NCBI GenBank assembly: GCA_002332755.1
Contig: DDBO01000080.1
Location: 1-9,656 of the forward strand
Length of the DNA: 9,656 nucleotides
Direction of reading: 5' to 3'
Source: Bacteroidales bacterium UBA2030
GTDB lineage: Bacteria; Bacteroidota; Bacteroidia; Bacteroidales; TTA-H9
The notes under the pieces are model-generated. The model saw only the letters and a list, made by a program, of their open reading frames with translations. It had not been told where the DNA came from and did no database searches. The position numbers and the translations under genes are program-made. Shown here in pieces: positions 1 through 5,866 of this stretch. Numbering within the stretch: the stretch's first letter is position 1; each line of letters begins with the position of its first letter.

Positions 1-2
1 AG

Positions 3-467
3 TCGTTTGATGACGATAAAGGAAGAACTTTGCACATTAATATGGAAGGGGGTGACGTCAATTTGGGTCAAGTCAAAAACGACGTCCACATTAAATTAAA
101 TTCCGAACCCATATGGGATGTGGAAATCAATGCCGGTGCTGCAGAAATGAATCTGGATTTAACGCCATTCAAGGTCAGAAGTTTTAAATTGGCCAGCGGT
201 GCAGCTTCCGCCGAATTAAAATTGGGCGCTTCCATCGACACTACTCAGGTTAAGATTGAAATGGGGGCTGCCTCTGTTAAAGTGATGGTGCCTAAAGATG
301 CTGGTTGCCAGGTGAAAAGCGAATCATTTCTCTCGAGCCGAAAATTGGATGGATTCGATAAGATTAAATCTGACCTGTACCAAACTCCGGGCTTTGACAA
401 AGCTACTCGTAAAGTAATTATAGACCTAAAAGCAGCTGCCTCTGATTTTAAAGTCGAGCGCTACTGA
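3..467 (+). CDS. LiaF-like toast-rack domain protein, C-terminal part (5' end outside window)
   Basis: The reading frame is open to the left edge of the window, so this is the last ~154 residues of a longer protein; the TTG at 30 has no merit as a start. The visible part is rich in short beta strands and carries three spaced copies of a Gly-Ala-Ala-Glu/Ser turn (codons at 135, 198 and 264, 21-22 residues apart), each followed by alternating hydrophobic residues. This is the pattern of the right-handed beta-solenoid ('toast-rack') C-terminal domain of LiaF-like proteins. In that family the N-terminal part usually holds several membrane helices (LiaI/LiaF-type, DUF5668), and members act in envelope-stress sensing or have no known role. 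No membrane helix is visible here because that half lies upstream. The gene ends in TGA and is followed 23 bp later by a strong terminator, so it is the last gene of its transcript. The family call is from pattern recognition only. Confidence 0.72.
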   Translation, partial: SFDDDKGRTLHINMEGGDVNLGQVKNDVHIKLNSEPIWDVEINAGAAEMNLDLTPFKVRSFKLASGAASAELKLGASIDTTQVKIEMGAASVKVMVPKDAGCQVKSESFLSSRKLDGFDKIKSDLYQTPGFDKATRKVIIDLKAAASDFKVERY

Positions 468-490
468 TATAAAGCTATTATGATTGTATT

Positions 491-517
491 GGCTGCCTTG
501 CCTGGGCAGCCTTTTTT
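491..517 (+). terminator. Rho-independent terminator after the LiaF-like gene
   Basis: A perfect 7-bp GC-rich stem (GGCTGCC at 491-497 with GGCAGCC at 505-511) closes a 7-nt loop and is followed directly by six T (512-517). It lies 23 bp after the stop codon of the upstream gene. There is no A-run on its left side, so it should work only on the plus strand and would not stop the convergent minus-strand operon. Confidence 0.88.
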
Positions 518-526
518 ATTTCTATA

Positions 527-691
527 TGGAAATGGCCTAAAGAGCGTATACCTGTTGACTGCCTTAAGTTATTGCAGAGTGCTTATCCGAACTACGGGTT
601 TATTGGCGAAACTTTTATAAGTTTGAATAAACTTGTTGTCGGTTTTTTCAAATCAGGCATCAGATTTTATTTTGAGGATGATTTGAAGTAA
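527..691 (+). other. Start-less open frame, possible decayed PepSY-like gene
   Basis: The spacer between the terminator at 517 and the minus-strand gene ending at 705 holds no complete gene. One plus-strand frame is open from 473 to a TAA at 689-691, with no ATG, GTG or TTG in it before the protein-like part. From 527 the translation has a natural-looking composition: a 'P-V-D-C-L-K-L-L' helix-like start, then Y-P-N-Y-G, a hydrophobic strand, and an ending S-G-I-R-F-Y-F-E-D-D-L-K. The order 'Pro, helix, Tyr-Pro, strand, Gly, strand with Phe-x-Asp' resembles the short PepSY-like (DUF2874) periplasmic repeats common in Bacteroidota. It lies directly downstream of a terminator and has no start, so if genuine it is a remnant rather than a gene. 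A 70-codon open frame could also arise by chance at this base composition. Confidence 0.22.
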
Positions 692-704
692 AACAAATTA
701 GGGG

Positions 705-1922
705 TCATTGATTTTTAATAGCCTTCAGTATGGCATCTTGATCAGCGCTTGTAATGAGGATAGTACCTTTAGCATCCGACAGAATAAAATGGGGCCGAGG
801 ACGATTATCCGGAAAAAATAATTCATAAACGGGAGAGGCTGTGCCCCGGAGGTCGGAGCCATGATGCCAATCCCGCAGTCCGGCATTCTTAACGGCATTT
901 TGCCATCGGGCGCTCTGGGTGTCGAAGGCGATACATAACACTTCTTTTTCCTGTTTAACTAATCTTAGTTTTTTATGTAATTGCATAAGTTTTTGAACCT
1001 GTTTGCCTTCAGCAGGTTCCCAAAAAACAATAAGCAAAGGTTTGCCTTTGAATTGTGCGGGGCTAACCCATTGTCCCTCAATCAGGGAAGGAATTCGAAA
1101 TTCGGGTATGGGTTTGCCGGGTTTCAGGTTTTCCAACCGCAAATTTTTAATGGCTTCTGCTTTTTGCATTTCAGTGATTCGTTGGTGAAAGAGAAGTGTG
1201 TGTTTGCTTTGGGGGTAATTTCGCATCAAGCTGCTGTCGAAAGCAAGAAACAGGTGGCGGTCGGTGTATGGATCAAAAAGAGATCTGCGGCCAAAGGGTT
1301 GATTAATGGCAATGAGGCCGGCAAAGGTGCCTGGGTGGTCCTGAATAAATTGAATTGTAAAGTTGCGATGCCTTTGATAAAGTTCTTCTAAAGCTGTGCT
1401 TACAGAATCTCTCAGGATAATGAATTTTGGTGAAGAACTGTTGTTAGTCAGGCGTTTTACAAGATACTCGGCAGTATCCAGCCGCAAGCGGCTTTCCTGC
1501 AGATAATGCTGAAGCAGAATACTCTCGTCCGATCCTCGGATACGAGCCCATAATAACTTATCCACATTACCTTCTACTACTATTTTATCGCCCGGTTTTA
1601 CTACAAGTGTAAGTGGGTCGCTTTTGGGAGTTGTCAACTGGTAAAATGAAGGCTCATCCACACTAATGGCAAATACGAAGCTCCCATCGCTGCCTGTAAT
1701 GACAGAGTCTTTGGGTATTAAAGCGTGTGCATCGAGTTCTGCCAGCTTTACCCATGTCTTTCCACTGCTTTGCATCATTCCCATGATGGAGCTTACCTGG
1801 GATGTATTCTTGCGATGGCAGGAAGAGGCTAAAACCCACACGAGTCCTGCCAGGATTATCTGGCTAAACAGACTTCGATTCTGCCACATGCGCCATAACG
1901 TGTTCTGAGTCAATATTTTCAT
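705..1922 (-). CDS. Lipoprotein with DUF4369-like region and redox-inactive TlpA/thioredoxin-like domain
   Basis: This 405-residue protein starts with a signal peptide ending in a lipobox (Leu-Ala-Ser-Ser-Cys, lipidated Cys35), so it should be anchored in the cell envelope. Residues ~45-130 form a beta-rich region like the DUF4369 domain that precedes thioredoxin domains in many Bacteroidota proteins. Residues ~130-265 are helical. Residues ~268-405 follow the AhpC/TlpA pattern: P-G-K-P-I-P-E-F, then K-G-K-P-L-L-I-V-F-W, later a Pro-His-Phe-Ile-Leu cis-proline loop near 377 and a final helix. Where active TlpA proteins have W-C-x-x-C, this one has W-E-P-A-E-G-K (301-307). Cys330 is the only other cysteine, so no dithiol chemistry is possible there and a binding or scaffold role is more likely. 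The ATG at 1922 has an AT-rich leader; Met12 (1889) would also give a good signal peptide. It overlaps the upstream transferase gene by 59 bp and is probably co-transcribed. Confidence 0.85.
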   Translation of the reverse strand: MKILTQNTLWRMWQNRSLFSQIILAGLVWVLASSCHRKNTSQVSSIMGMMQSSGKTWVKLAELDAHALIPKDSVITGSDGSFVFAISVDEPSFYQLTTPKSDPLTLVVKPGDKIVVEGNVDKLLWARIRGSDESILLQHYLQESRLRLDTAEYLVKRLTNNSSSPKFIILRDSVSTALEELYQRHRNFTIQFIQDHPGTFAGLIAINQPFGRRSLFDPYTDRHLFLAFDSSLMRNYPQSKHTLLFHQRITEMQKAEAIKNLRLENLKPGKPIPEFRIPSLIEGQWVSPAQFKGKPLLIVFWEPAEGKQVQKLMQLHKKLRLVKQEKEVLCIAFDTQSARWQNAVKNAGLRDWHHGSDLRGTASPVYELFFPDNRPRPHFILSDAKGTILITSADQDAILKAIKNQ

Positions 1923-2520
1923 ATTTAATAAGTATTTTTGTTGAATGGTTATGAGTTGGCTGAAGCTCGCAAAGAACTTGTCCCTGAGTAAGGGATATAA
2001 ACGGCGGAATGCTTATCTGATTGCGAAAATCAAGGCCGCTGATATCGGCAAATTTGTATATAGCTTCCTTGATACACCACAATAGGATGAGGTGTCGAAG
2101 GTTATTTAAGTAGGAATCGTGCCATTGCAATTCCTTGTCGGAGAGAAATCGTTCCTTAACCTTTAAAATTCTTGGACGAATTGCTTCAACATCAACTCCT
2201 GTAGGTTGAGAAGGATGTGTCATGCAAGCCGCCCAGGGACCAGAATGGCTGACTGAGATTTGAAGTGAAACATTGCGTATGAAAGGTTTTCCGTTTGCTG
2301 TATAGTCAATTTCGAGGTAAGGCTTGTTTACCATGTCTTTCAATAATGCGCGCCATGCCAGCCAATGGAGCTTGCGTTGGTGGTTATTTAATCGTTGGTA
2401 GAAATTAAGTTCTTCGGAAGGGAGACGGGCTATTTGAACCAAATCTTCCGGTTGTTCAGTAATCCGCCATAAACCAAGTAAATAACCATTATCTAACTCC
2501 GAAATCCTATGTAGAGGCAT
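1864..2520 (-). CDS. 4'-phosphopantetheinyl transferase, Sfp type
   Basis: This enzyme transfers the 4'-phosphopantetheine arm of coenzyme A to a serine of acyl or peptidyl carrier proteins in the cytoplasm. Residue numbers count from the TTG at 2541. The hallmark motifs are in the right order: I-S-V-S-H-S-G (95-101), G-V-D-V-E (115-119) giving the Mg-binding Asp117 and Glu119, K-E-R-F-L-S (129-134), and W-C-I-K-E-A-I-Y-K (155-163) with Glu159 and Lys163. The length, ~218-225 residues, fits the Sfp/Gsp two-lobe form rather than the short AcpS form. I prefer the ATG at 2520 (Met8): the first possible start, TTG at 2541, lies inside a good promoter -7 element, and the ATG sits just downstream of it. 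The gene leads a minus-strand operon with the thioredoxin-like lipoprotein. No carrier protein or synthase gene is nearby, so its target (fatty-acid ACP or a secondary pathway) cannot be read from context. Confidence 0.9.
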   Translation of the reverse strand: MPLHRISELDNGYLLGLWRITEQPEDLVQIARLPSEELNFYQRLNNHQRKLHWLAWRALLKDMVNKPYLEIDYTANGKPFIRNVSLQISVSHSGPWAACMTHPSQPTGVDVEAIRPRILKVKERFLSDKELQWHDSYLNNLRHLILLWCIKEAIYKFADISGLDFRNQISIPPFISLTQGQVLCELQPTHNHSTKILIKYENIDSEHVMAHVAESKSV

Positions 2521-2538
2521 CTTTAGATTTTGCTTGTG

Positions 2539-2546
2539 CAAAATTA
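2539..2546 (-). promoter_or_regulatory. Putative -7 element for the phosphopantetheinyl transferase operon
   Basis: On the minus strand this reads TAATTTTG, an exact fit to the Bacteroidota -7 consensus TAnnTTTG. It would start a transcript about 12 nt upstream of the ATG at 2520, which supports that start over the upstream TTG. I see no convincing TTG -33 element at the right distance, so strength is uncertain. Confidence 0.4.
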
Positions 2547-2580
2547 AGTCCCTTCGAATAACATTAGGATGATGTTTTGT

Positions 2581-2594
2581 TGTGAATCATCACA
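2581..2594. promoter_or_regulatory. Inverted repeat TGTGA-N4-TCACA in the divergent promoter region
   Basis: Perfect 5-bp arms (2581-2585 and 2590-2594) flank a 4-bp centre. The arms equal the half-sites of CRP/FNR-family operators, but the spacing in the classical CRP site is 6 bp, so the match is partial. It lies where the -33 region of the ahcY promoter would be and just upstream of the transferase promoter, a natural place for an activator or repressor of both genes. A short repeat of this size can also arise by chance. Confidence 0.27.
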
Positions 2595-2613
2595 TTTATA
2601 AATAAAATCAGGT

Positions 2614-2621
2614 TAACTTTG
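2614..2621 (+). promoter_or_regulatory. Putative -7 element for ahcY
   Basis: TAACTTTG matches the Bacteroidota -7 consensus TAnnTTTG. It predicts a start of transcription near 2628 and a leader of ~33 nt that is very AT-rich with no Shine-Dalgarno site, as is usual in this phylum. The -33 region has only a weak T-rich match near 2595 and overlaps the end of the dyad at 2581-2594. The leader is too short for an S-adenosylhomocysteine riboswitch. Confidence 0.5.
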
Positions 2622-2660
2622 CAAGTCCAAAGATTAGAAAATTTTTATTTTTAAATAATT

Positions 2661-4088
2661 ATGTATCAGGATATTAATACAGAATTAGGTTTTGAATTCA
2701 AAGTCAAAGACTTAGCATTGGCCGATTGGGGTCGCAAAGAAATAGAGCTGGCCGAAAAGGAGATGCCGGGCCTTATGGCCATCAGGGCTAAATATGCTCC
2801 GCTCAAACCCCTGAAAGGAGCTCGTATCACGGGTTCACTTCACATGACCATTCAAACAGCTGTACTCATCGAAACCTTGGTGGCCCTGGGGGCTGATGTG
2901 CGTTGGGCAAGCTGTAACATATTTTCTACTCAAGATCATGCGGCAGCAGCTGTAGTACGCGATAGCAAAGTACCCATTTTTGCATGGAAAGGGGAAACGT
3001 TAGAAGAGTATTGGTGGTCTACCAGCATGGCGTTGAAGTTTCCCGGTGGCCTTGGGCCCAATCTCGTAGTGGATGATGGAGGTGATGCTACTCTCCTGAT
3101 TCATAAAGGATATTATGCCGAGAAAGACCCTTCGCTCTTGGATGTTGAACCTCAGAATCGCGAAGAAGCTATTATTCTGGATTTATTAAAGAAAATTCAG
3201 AAAGAAGACCCTACCCGCTGGCAGCGCACGGTAAAAGACTGGAAAGGTGTTTCAGAAGAGACTACTACAGGTGTGCACCGCCTCTACCAGATGGAGGAAC
3301 AGAAAACCTTGCTGGTACCGGCCATCAATGTGAACGACAGCGTTACCAAGTCGAAATTTGACAACTTATACGGATGTCGTGAGTCGTTGGCTGATGGTAT
3401 TAAAAGGGCAACCGATGTGATGATTGCAGGTAAAGTAGTTGTCGTGTGCGGGTATGGTGATGTGGGCAAGGGATGTGCTCATTCTATGAGGAGCTACGGG
3501 GCCCGCGTGCTCGTTACCGAAATTGATCCCATCTGTGCCTTGCAGGCTGCTATGGAAGGTTTTCAGGTGACCACTGTGGAAGACGCTCTGGCCGAAGGAA
3601 ATATCTTCGTAACAGCTACGGGTAACCGCGACGTGATTACCCTTGAACATATGGAAAAAATGAAAGATCAGGCCATTGTATGTAACATTGGTCACTTCGA
3701 CAATGAAATTCAGGTTGACCGTCTTAATGAGCGCTCTGATATCAAGCGCGTAAATATTAAACCCCAGGTTGACCAATATTACTTCCCCGATGGCCATTCT
3801 ATCATTTTATTGGCTGAAGGTCGTTTGGTAAACCTGGGATGTGCTACCGGTCACCCCTCCTTTGTAATGAGTAATTCTTTCAGTAACCAGACTTTGGCTC
3901 AAATTGAGCTTTGGCAGAAAGACCTTAAGGTTGGGGTTTATCGTTTGCCCAAACATCTCGATGAAGAAGTAGCCCGTCTGCACCTTAACCAACTTGGGGT
4001 AAAGCTTACCAAGTTAACCCCCGAACAGGCTGCTTATATTGGGGTACCTGTCGAAGGACCTTACAAACCAGAACACTACAGATACTAA
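2661..4088 (+). CDS. ahcY: S-adenosylhomocysteinase (adenosylhomocysteine hydrolase)
   Basis: The enzyme splits S-adenosyl-L-homocysteine into adenosine and homocysteine with tightly bound NAD, removing the product inhibitor of methyltransferases. At 475 residues it has the length of the bacterial form carrying the ~40-residue insertion in the substrate domain. Visible motifs: S-L-H-M-T (His61), S-C-N-I-F-S-T-Q-D-H-A-A-A-A (84-97), D-D-G-G-D (138-142), S-E-E-T-T-T-G-V-H (198-206, Glu200), Lys230 and Asp234 in the K-S-K-F-D-N-L-Y-G-C stretch, the Rossmann loop G-Y-G-D-V-G-K-G (264-271), N-I-G-H-F-D (342-347, His345) and H-P-S-F-V-M-S (398-404). The C-terminus ends K-P-E-H-Y-R-Y, where the family's conserved Lys and Tyr reach into the NAD site of the neighbouring subunit. 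All key residues are present, so it should be active. It has its own promoter and terminator and is a single-gene unit, divergent from the transferase operon. Confidence 0.98.
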   Translation: MYQDINTELGFEFKVKDLALADWGRKEIELAEKEMPGLMAIRAKYAPLKPLKGARITGSLHMTIQTAVLIETLVALGADVRWASCNIFSTQDHAAAAVVRDSKVPIFAWKGETLEEYWWSTSMALKFPGGLGPNLVVDDGGDATLLIHKGYYAEKDPSLLDVEPQNREEAIILDLLKKIQKEDPTRWQRTVKDWKGVSEETTTGVHRLYQMEEQKTLLVPAINVNDSVTKSKFDNLYGCRESLADGIKRATDVMIAGKVVVVCGYGDVGKGCAHSMRSYGARVLVTEIDPICALQAAMEGFQVTTVEDALAEGNIFVTATGNRDVITLEHMEKMKDQAIVCNIGHFDNEIQVDRLNERSDIKRVNIKPQVDQYYFPDGHSIILLAEGRLVNLGCATGHPSFVMSNSFSNQTLAQIELWQKDLKVGVYRLPKHLDEEVARLHLNQLGVKLTKLTPEQAAYIGVPVEGPYKPEHYRY

Positions 4089-4114
4089 AATCAGATTTTT
4101 TTGATTTTTTATAG

Positions 4115-4138
4115 CCCGCTCACTTGAGCGGGTTTTTT
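4115..4138 (+). terminator. Rho-independent terminator after ahcY
   Basis: A perfect 7-bp stem (CCCGCTC at 4115-4121 with GAGCGGG at 4126-4132) with a 4-nt loop is followed by six T (4133-4138). Just before it, at 4087-4108, an A/T-rich hairpin (AAAATCA with TGATTTT, followed by T) overlaps the stop codon and may add to termination. Confidence 0.9.
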
Positions 4139-4213
4139 ATTTTGCGATTCCAGAATTCATTATCGAAAACCCCTCATGTCATAATTCACTAGAAGATGTA
4201 ATTAGAAAAGAAA

Positions 4214-4240
4214 TTGCTGTCAAATATCATATTAGCTTTG
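4214..4240 (+). promoter_or_regulatory. Putative promoter of the SRAP-domain gene
   Basis: TAGCTTTG (4233-4240) fits the Bacteroidota -7 consensus TAnnTTTG. A TTG at 4214-4216 could be the -33 element, though its 16-bp spacing is shorter than the usual ~19-21. The predicted leader is ~34 nt. The remaining part of the 4139-4279 spacer shows no gene or clear repeat. Confidence 0.4.
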
Positions 4241-4279
4241 CCTATATCAAATTCAAATTTTAAAGCTTAGGGAAAATCC

Positions 4280-5107
4280 ATGTGCGGACGTTTTATTTTG
4301 GTGCAGAAGCTGGAAGCTATTGAGAAGAGGTTCAATGTTGTCGCCAACTTTGACCTTCCTTTGACTCCTAATTATAACATTGCACCGGGGACCTACACGC
4401 CAGTTGTTGCTTCTGATAATCCAAAAGTTCTTCAGTTGATGAGGTTTGGAATGACCCCTTTCTGGTCGAAGACGGATAAGTTTTTCATTAATGCCCGGGC
4501 TGAGGGTGATCACAACCCGGATGATGAGCCTACCTACAAAGGAGCTAAAGGTATCATCGAAAAACCTGCTTTTCGAAAACCTATTCGTTCGCAGCGTTGT
4601 CTCGTAATTGCAGATGCATTCATTGAGGGCACAGTGAATGAGAAACTTAACAAACCTTTTTTAATTTATCTTCGAAATAAGGTTAGGCCTTTTGCCATGG
4701 CAGGCATTTGGGACGAGTGGAAAAATCCAGGTACCGGAGAAATTTTACGTTCATTTGCCATCATTACCACAGTAGCCAATGAATTGCTACGTATGTTGCC
4801 CCACCACCGGATGCCTGTGATCTTGCAACCTTCACAAGAGCGGCGCTGGCTCGATCCTGAAACACCCCTCAGCGATATTACAGCCATGTTGAGGCCTTTC
4901 GATAGTAATCTTATGAACGCTTATCCATTACGCCCTGAAATCAAATCACCGAAAGCACAAGGAAGGAACCTGATAGAACCTATTGGTTCCCCCCTTTTAC
5001 CTGAAGAAGATTATGAGGTAAAATCTTATCTTCGCCGCGAAGGAATGGGTAATCCGAGGCAGCATTTTACTGATGCCCCTCCCGACGAACCCATTTCGAA
5101 TTTTTAG
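4280..5107 (+). CDS. SRAP-domain protein, YedK/HMCES family (abasic-site DNA crosslinker)
   Basis: SRAP proteins bind abasic sites in single-stranded DNA and form a stable thiazolidine link through Cys2, shielding the lesion. This protein begins Met-Cys-Gly-Arg-Phe, so removal of Met leaves the catalytic Cys; this fixes the start at 4280. Other family marks are Y-N-I-A-P (32-36, with the active-site Asn33), W-S at 62-63 with N-A-R-A-E (71-75), R-C-L-V-I-A-D-A-F-I-E (106-116, Glu116 in the place of the catalytic Glu), and H-H-R-M-P-V (175-180, His175). At 275 residues it is somewhat longer than E. coli YedK because of a charged, Pro-rich tail (~230-275). Odd point: the usual E-W after the F-Y pair is E-G here, and the usual 'I-P-A-D-G' is 'V-I-A-D-A'; the catalytic residues themselves are kept. 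It has its own likely promoter, and a SprT-like protease lies downstream on the same strand. Confidence 0.93.
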   Translation: MCGRFILVQKLEAIEKRFNVVANFDLPLTPNYNIAPGTYTPVVASDNPKVLQLMRFGMTPFWSKTDKFFINARAEGDHNPDDEPTYKGAKGIIEKPAFRKPIRSQRCLVIADAFIEGTVNEKLNKPFLIYLRNKVRPFAMAGIWDEWKNPGTGEILRSFAIITTVANELLRMLPHHRMPVILQPSQERRWLDPETPLSDITAMLRPFDSNLMNAYPLRPEIKSPKAQGRNLIEPIGSPLLPEEDYEVKSYLRREGMGNPRQHFTDAPPDEPISNF

Positions 5108-5135
5108 TTATGAGCATCAGGAAAATCAGTGAAGA

Positions 5136-5600
5136 ATGAAAACGACTTGGTTTCTTCCTCTGGTAGTACTTCTTATGGCTGTATTATTTATTTTGTTATT
5201 TCTTCACAATTTTTATTTGCCTCGTAAAATGAATTATAAACCGGGTAAATCAGGAGACGACAGAGAAGACCCAACCGATTGGATGTGTATGCAAAGGATT
5301 TACCCGAATGGCTCTTTTGACTACAACCATTATTTGTGGTCTCTGCAGCAAGCCAGGGCATTACATAACACATCATCCCGCGATTTTTATTGGGTACCTG
5401 CTGGTCCTTATAACATAAGAGGACGATTTACTGATGTTGCTAATCGTCCTTCTCAGCCTCAGGTGGTTTATGTAGGAGCAGCCACAAGCGGTATTTACCA
5501 ATCGGTGATCAGGTGTTTATGGGTTACAATTAAAGGCTGGCAGTCGAACTTATATACCCAAAGAAGTGGTGATATGAATTTATACCGTTTCGCTTTTTAA
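5136..5600 (+). pseudogene. Truncated, frameshifted remnant of a large secreted beta-propeller (BNR/sortilin-like) T9SS protein
   Basis: The 154-codon frame starts with a hydrophobic signal-anchor (residues 5-25), then the motif R-E-D-P-x-D-W-x-x-M-Q-R-x-Y-P-x-G (43-59) and a helix Y-L-W-S-L-Q-Q-A-R, followed by W-V-P-A-G-P-Y-N-I-R-G-R (86-97) and V-V-Y-V-G-A-A-T-S-G-I-Y-Q-S (110-123). This is the N-terminal pattern of very long Bacteroidota exported proteins with BNR/sortilin-type propeller repeats, where the next words would be 'T-D-G-G-x-T-W' and many hundred residues more. After Ser123 the likeness stops and ~30 unrelated residues follow. In the +1 frame a stretch resembling a type IX sorting tail begins at 5509. 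I infer a large internal deletion that joined the two ends out of frame. It starts 28 bp after the SRAP stop. A short functional protein cannot be excluded. Confidence 0.65.
5509..5577 (+). other. Frame-shifted remnant of a type IX secretion C-terminal sorting tail
   Basis: In the frame one base ahead of the residue-123 codon of the preceding remnant, the 22 codons before the TGA at 5575 read S-G-V-Y-G-L-Q-L-K-A-G-S, then R-T-Y-I-P-K-E-V-V-I. Type A T9SS sorting domains end in just this way: 'S-G-V-Y-x-x-x-L-x-A-G-x-x-x-x-x-K-x-V-x' and stop. A TGA lies directly upstream of it in the same frame (5506-5508), so it cannot be translated from the N-terminal part without a frameshift. This supports a deletion between the two ends of one gene. 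Confidence 0.5.
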
Positions 5601-5611
5601 ATTAAACCCTC

Positions 5612-5866
5612 ATGATTATTTTCAAAAAGCATTTGTTTTATGTTAATACTATTATTTTCATGGCATTGTTGATAAGTGCATGTTCATCAACTCGTCATTC
5701 CTACAGGAAAAAAATTCAAAAACCCCGTGATTGTGACTGTCCGTCGTTTACAATAATTCAAAAGACCTGCGATAAAGATGAAGAATTTGGTTTTACGCGA
5801 TCGGGAAGCTATTATCCGTGGCTTGACACCCTATCTGCCTCCGGGAGTGGCTCCTATGGTTACTGA
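5612..5866 (+). CDS. Small lipoprotein of unknown function
   Basis: An 84-residue protein with a basic start (Lys5, Lys6, His7), a hydrophobic core and a classical lipobox Ile-Ser-Ala-Cys with Cys24 as the lipidated residue. The mature part starts S-S-T-R-H-S-Y-R-K-K and contains K-P-R-D-C-D-C-P-S-F (37-46), a basic stretch followed by Cys-x-Cys-Pro that I associate with small Bacteroidota lipoproteins of unknown role. In such proteins little follows the C-P-x-F part, while here ~38 more residues run on, ending in a low-complexity Ser-Gly-Ser-Tyr tail. The last 89 bp (from 5778) overlap the SprT-like gene in another frame, which suggests the original stop was lost or that the tail is not under selection. 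It starts 11 bp after the stop of the upstream remnant. The lipoprotein call is good; a function cannot be given. Confidence 0.62.
   Translation: MIIFKKHLFYVNTIIFMALLISACSSTRHSYRKKIQKPRDCDCPSFTIIQKTCDKDEEFGFTRSGSYYPWLDTLSASGSGSYGY

Noticed and set aside
30..35. TTG at 30 as the start of the first gene
   Set aside because: The frame is open to the window edge and the family has a large N-terminal membrane part, so the true start is upstream of the window.
981..1391. Plus-strand open frames opposite the thioredoxin-like lipoprotein
   Set aside because: They are antisense to a gene with clear domain patterns, show no family motif and have unnatural composition.
2521..2541. TTG at 2541 as the start of the phosphopantetheinyl transferase
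   Set aside because: It overlaps a good -7 element, and an ATG lies seven codons downstream at 2520.
2622..2660. S-adenosylhomocysteine or SAM riboswitch in front of ahcY
   Set aside because: The predicted leader is only ~33 nt, AT-rich and without stable stems, too short for these riboswitches.
3366..3797. Minus-strand open frame of 143 codons inside ahcY
   Set aside because: It mirrors a highly conserved coding sequence (NAD-binding domain) and has no recognisable motif of its own.
4139..4279. Small gene or RNA in the ahcY-SRAP spacer
   Set aside because: No open frame with a credible start and no stable stem beyond the ahcY terminator; a promoter explains the part near 4214-4240.
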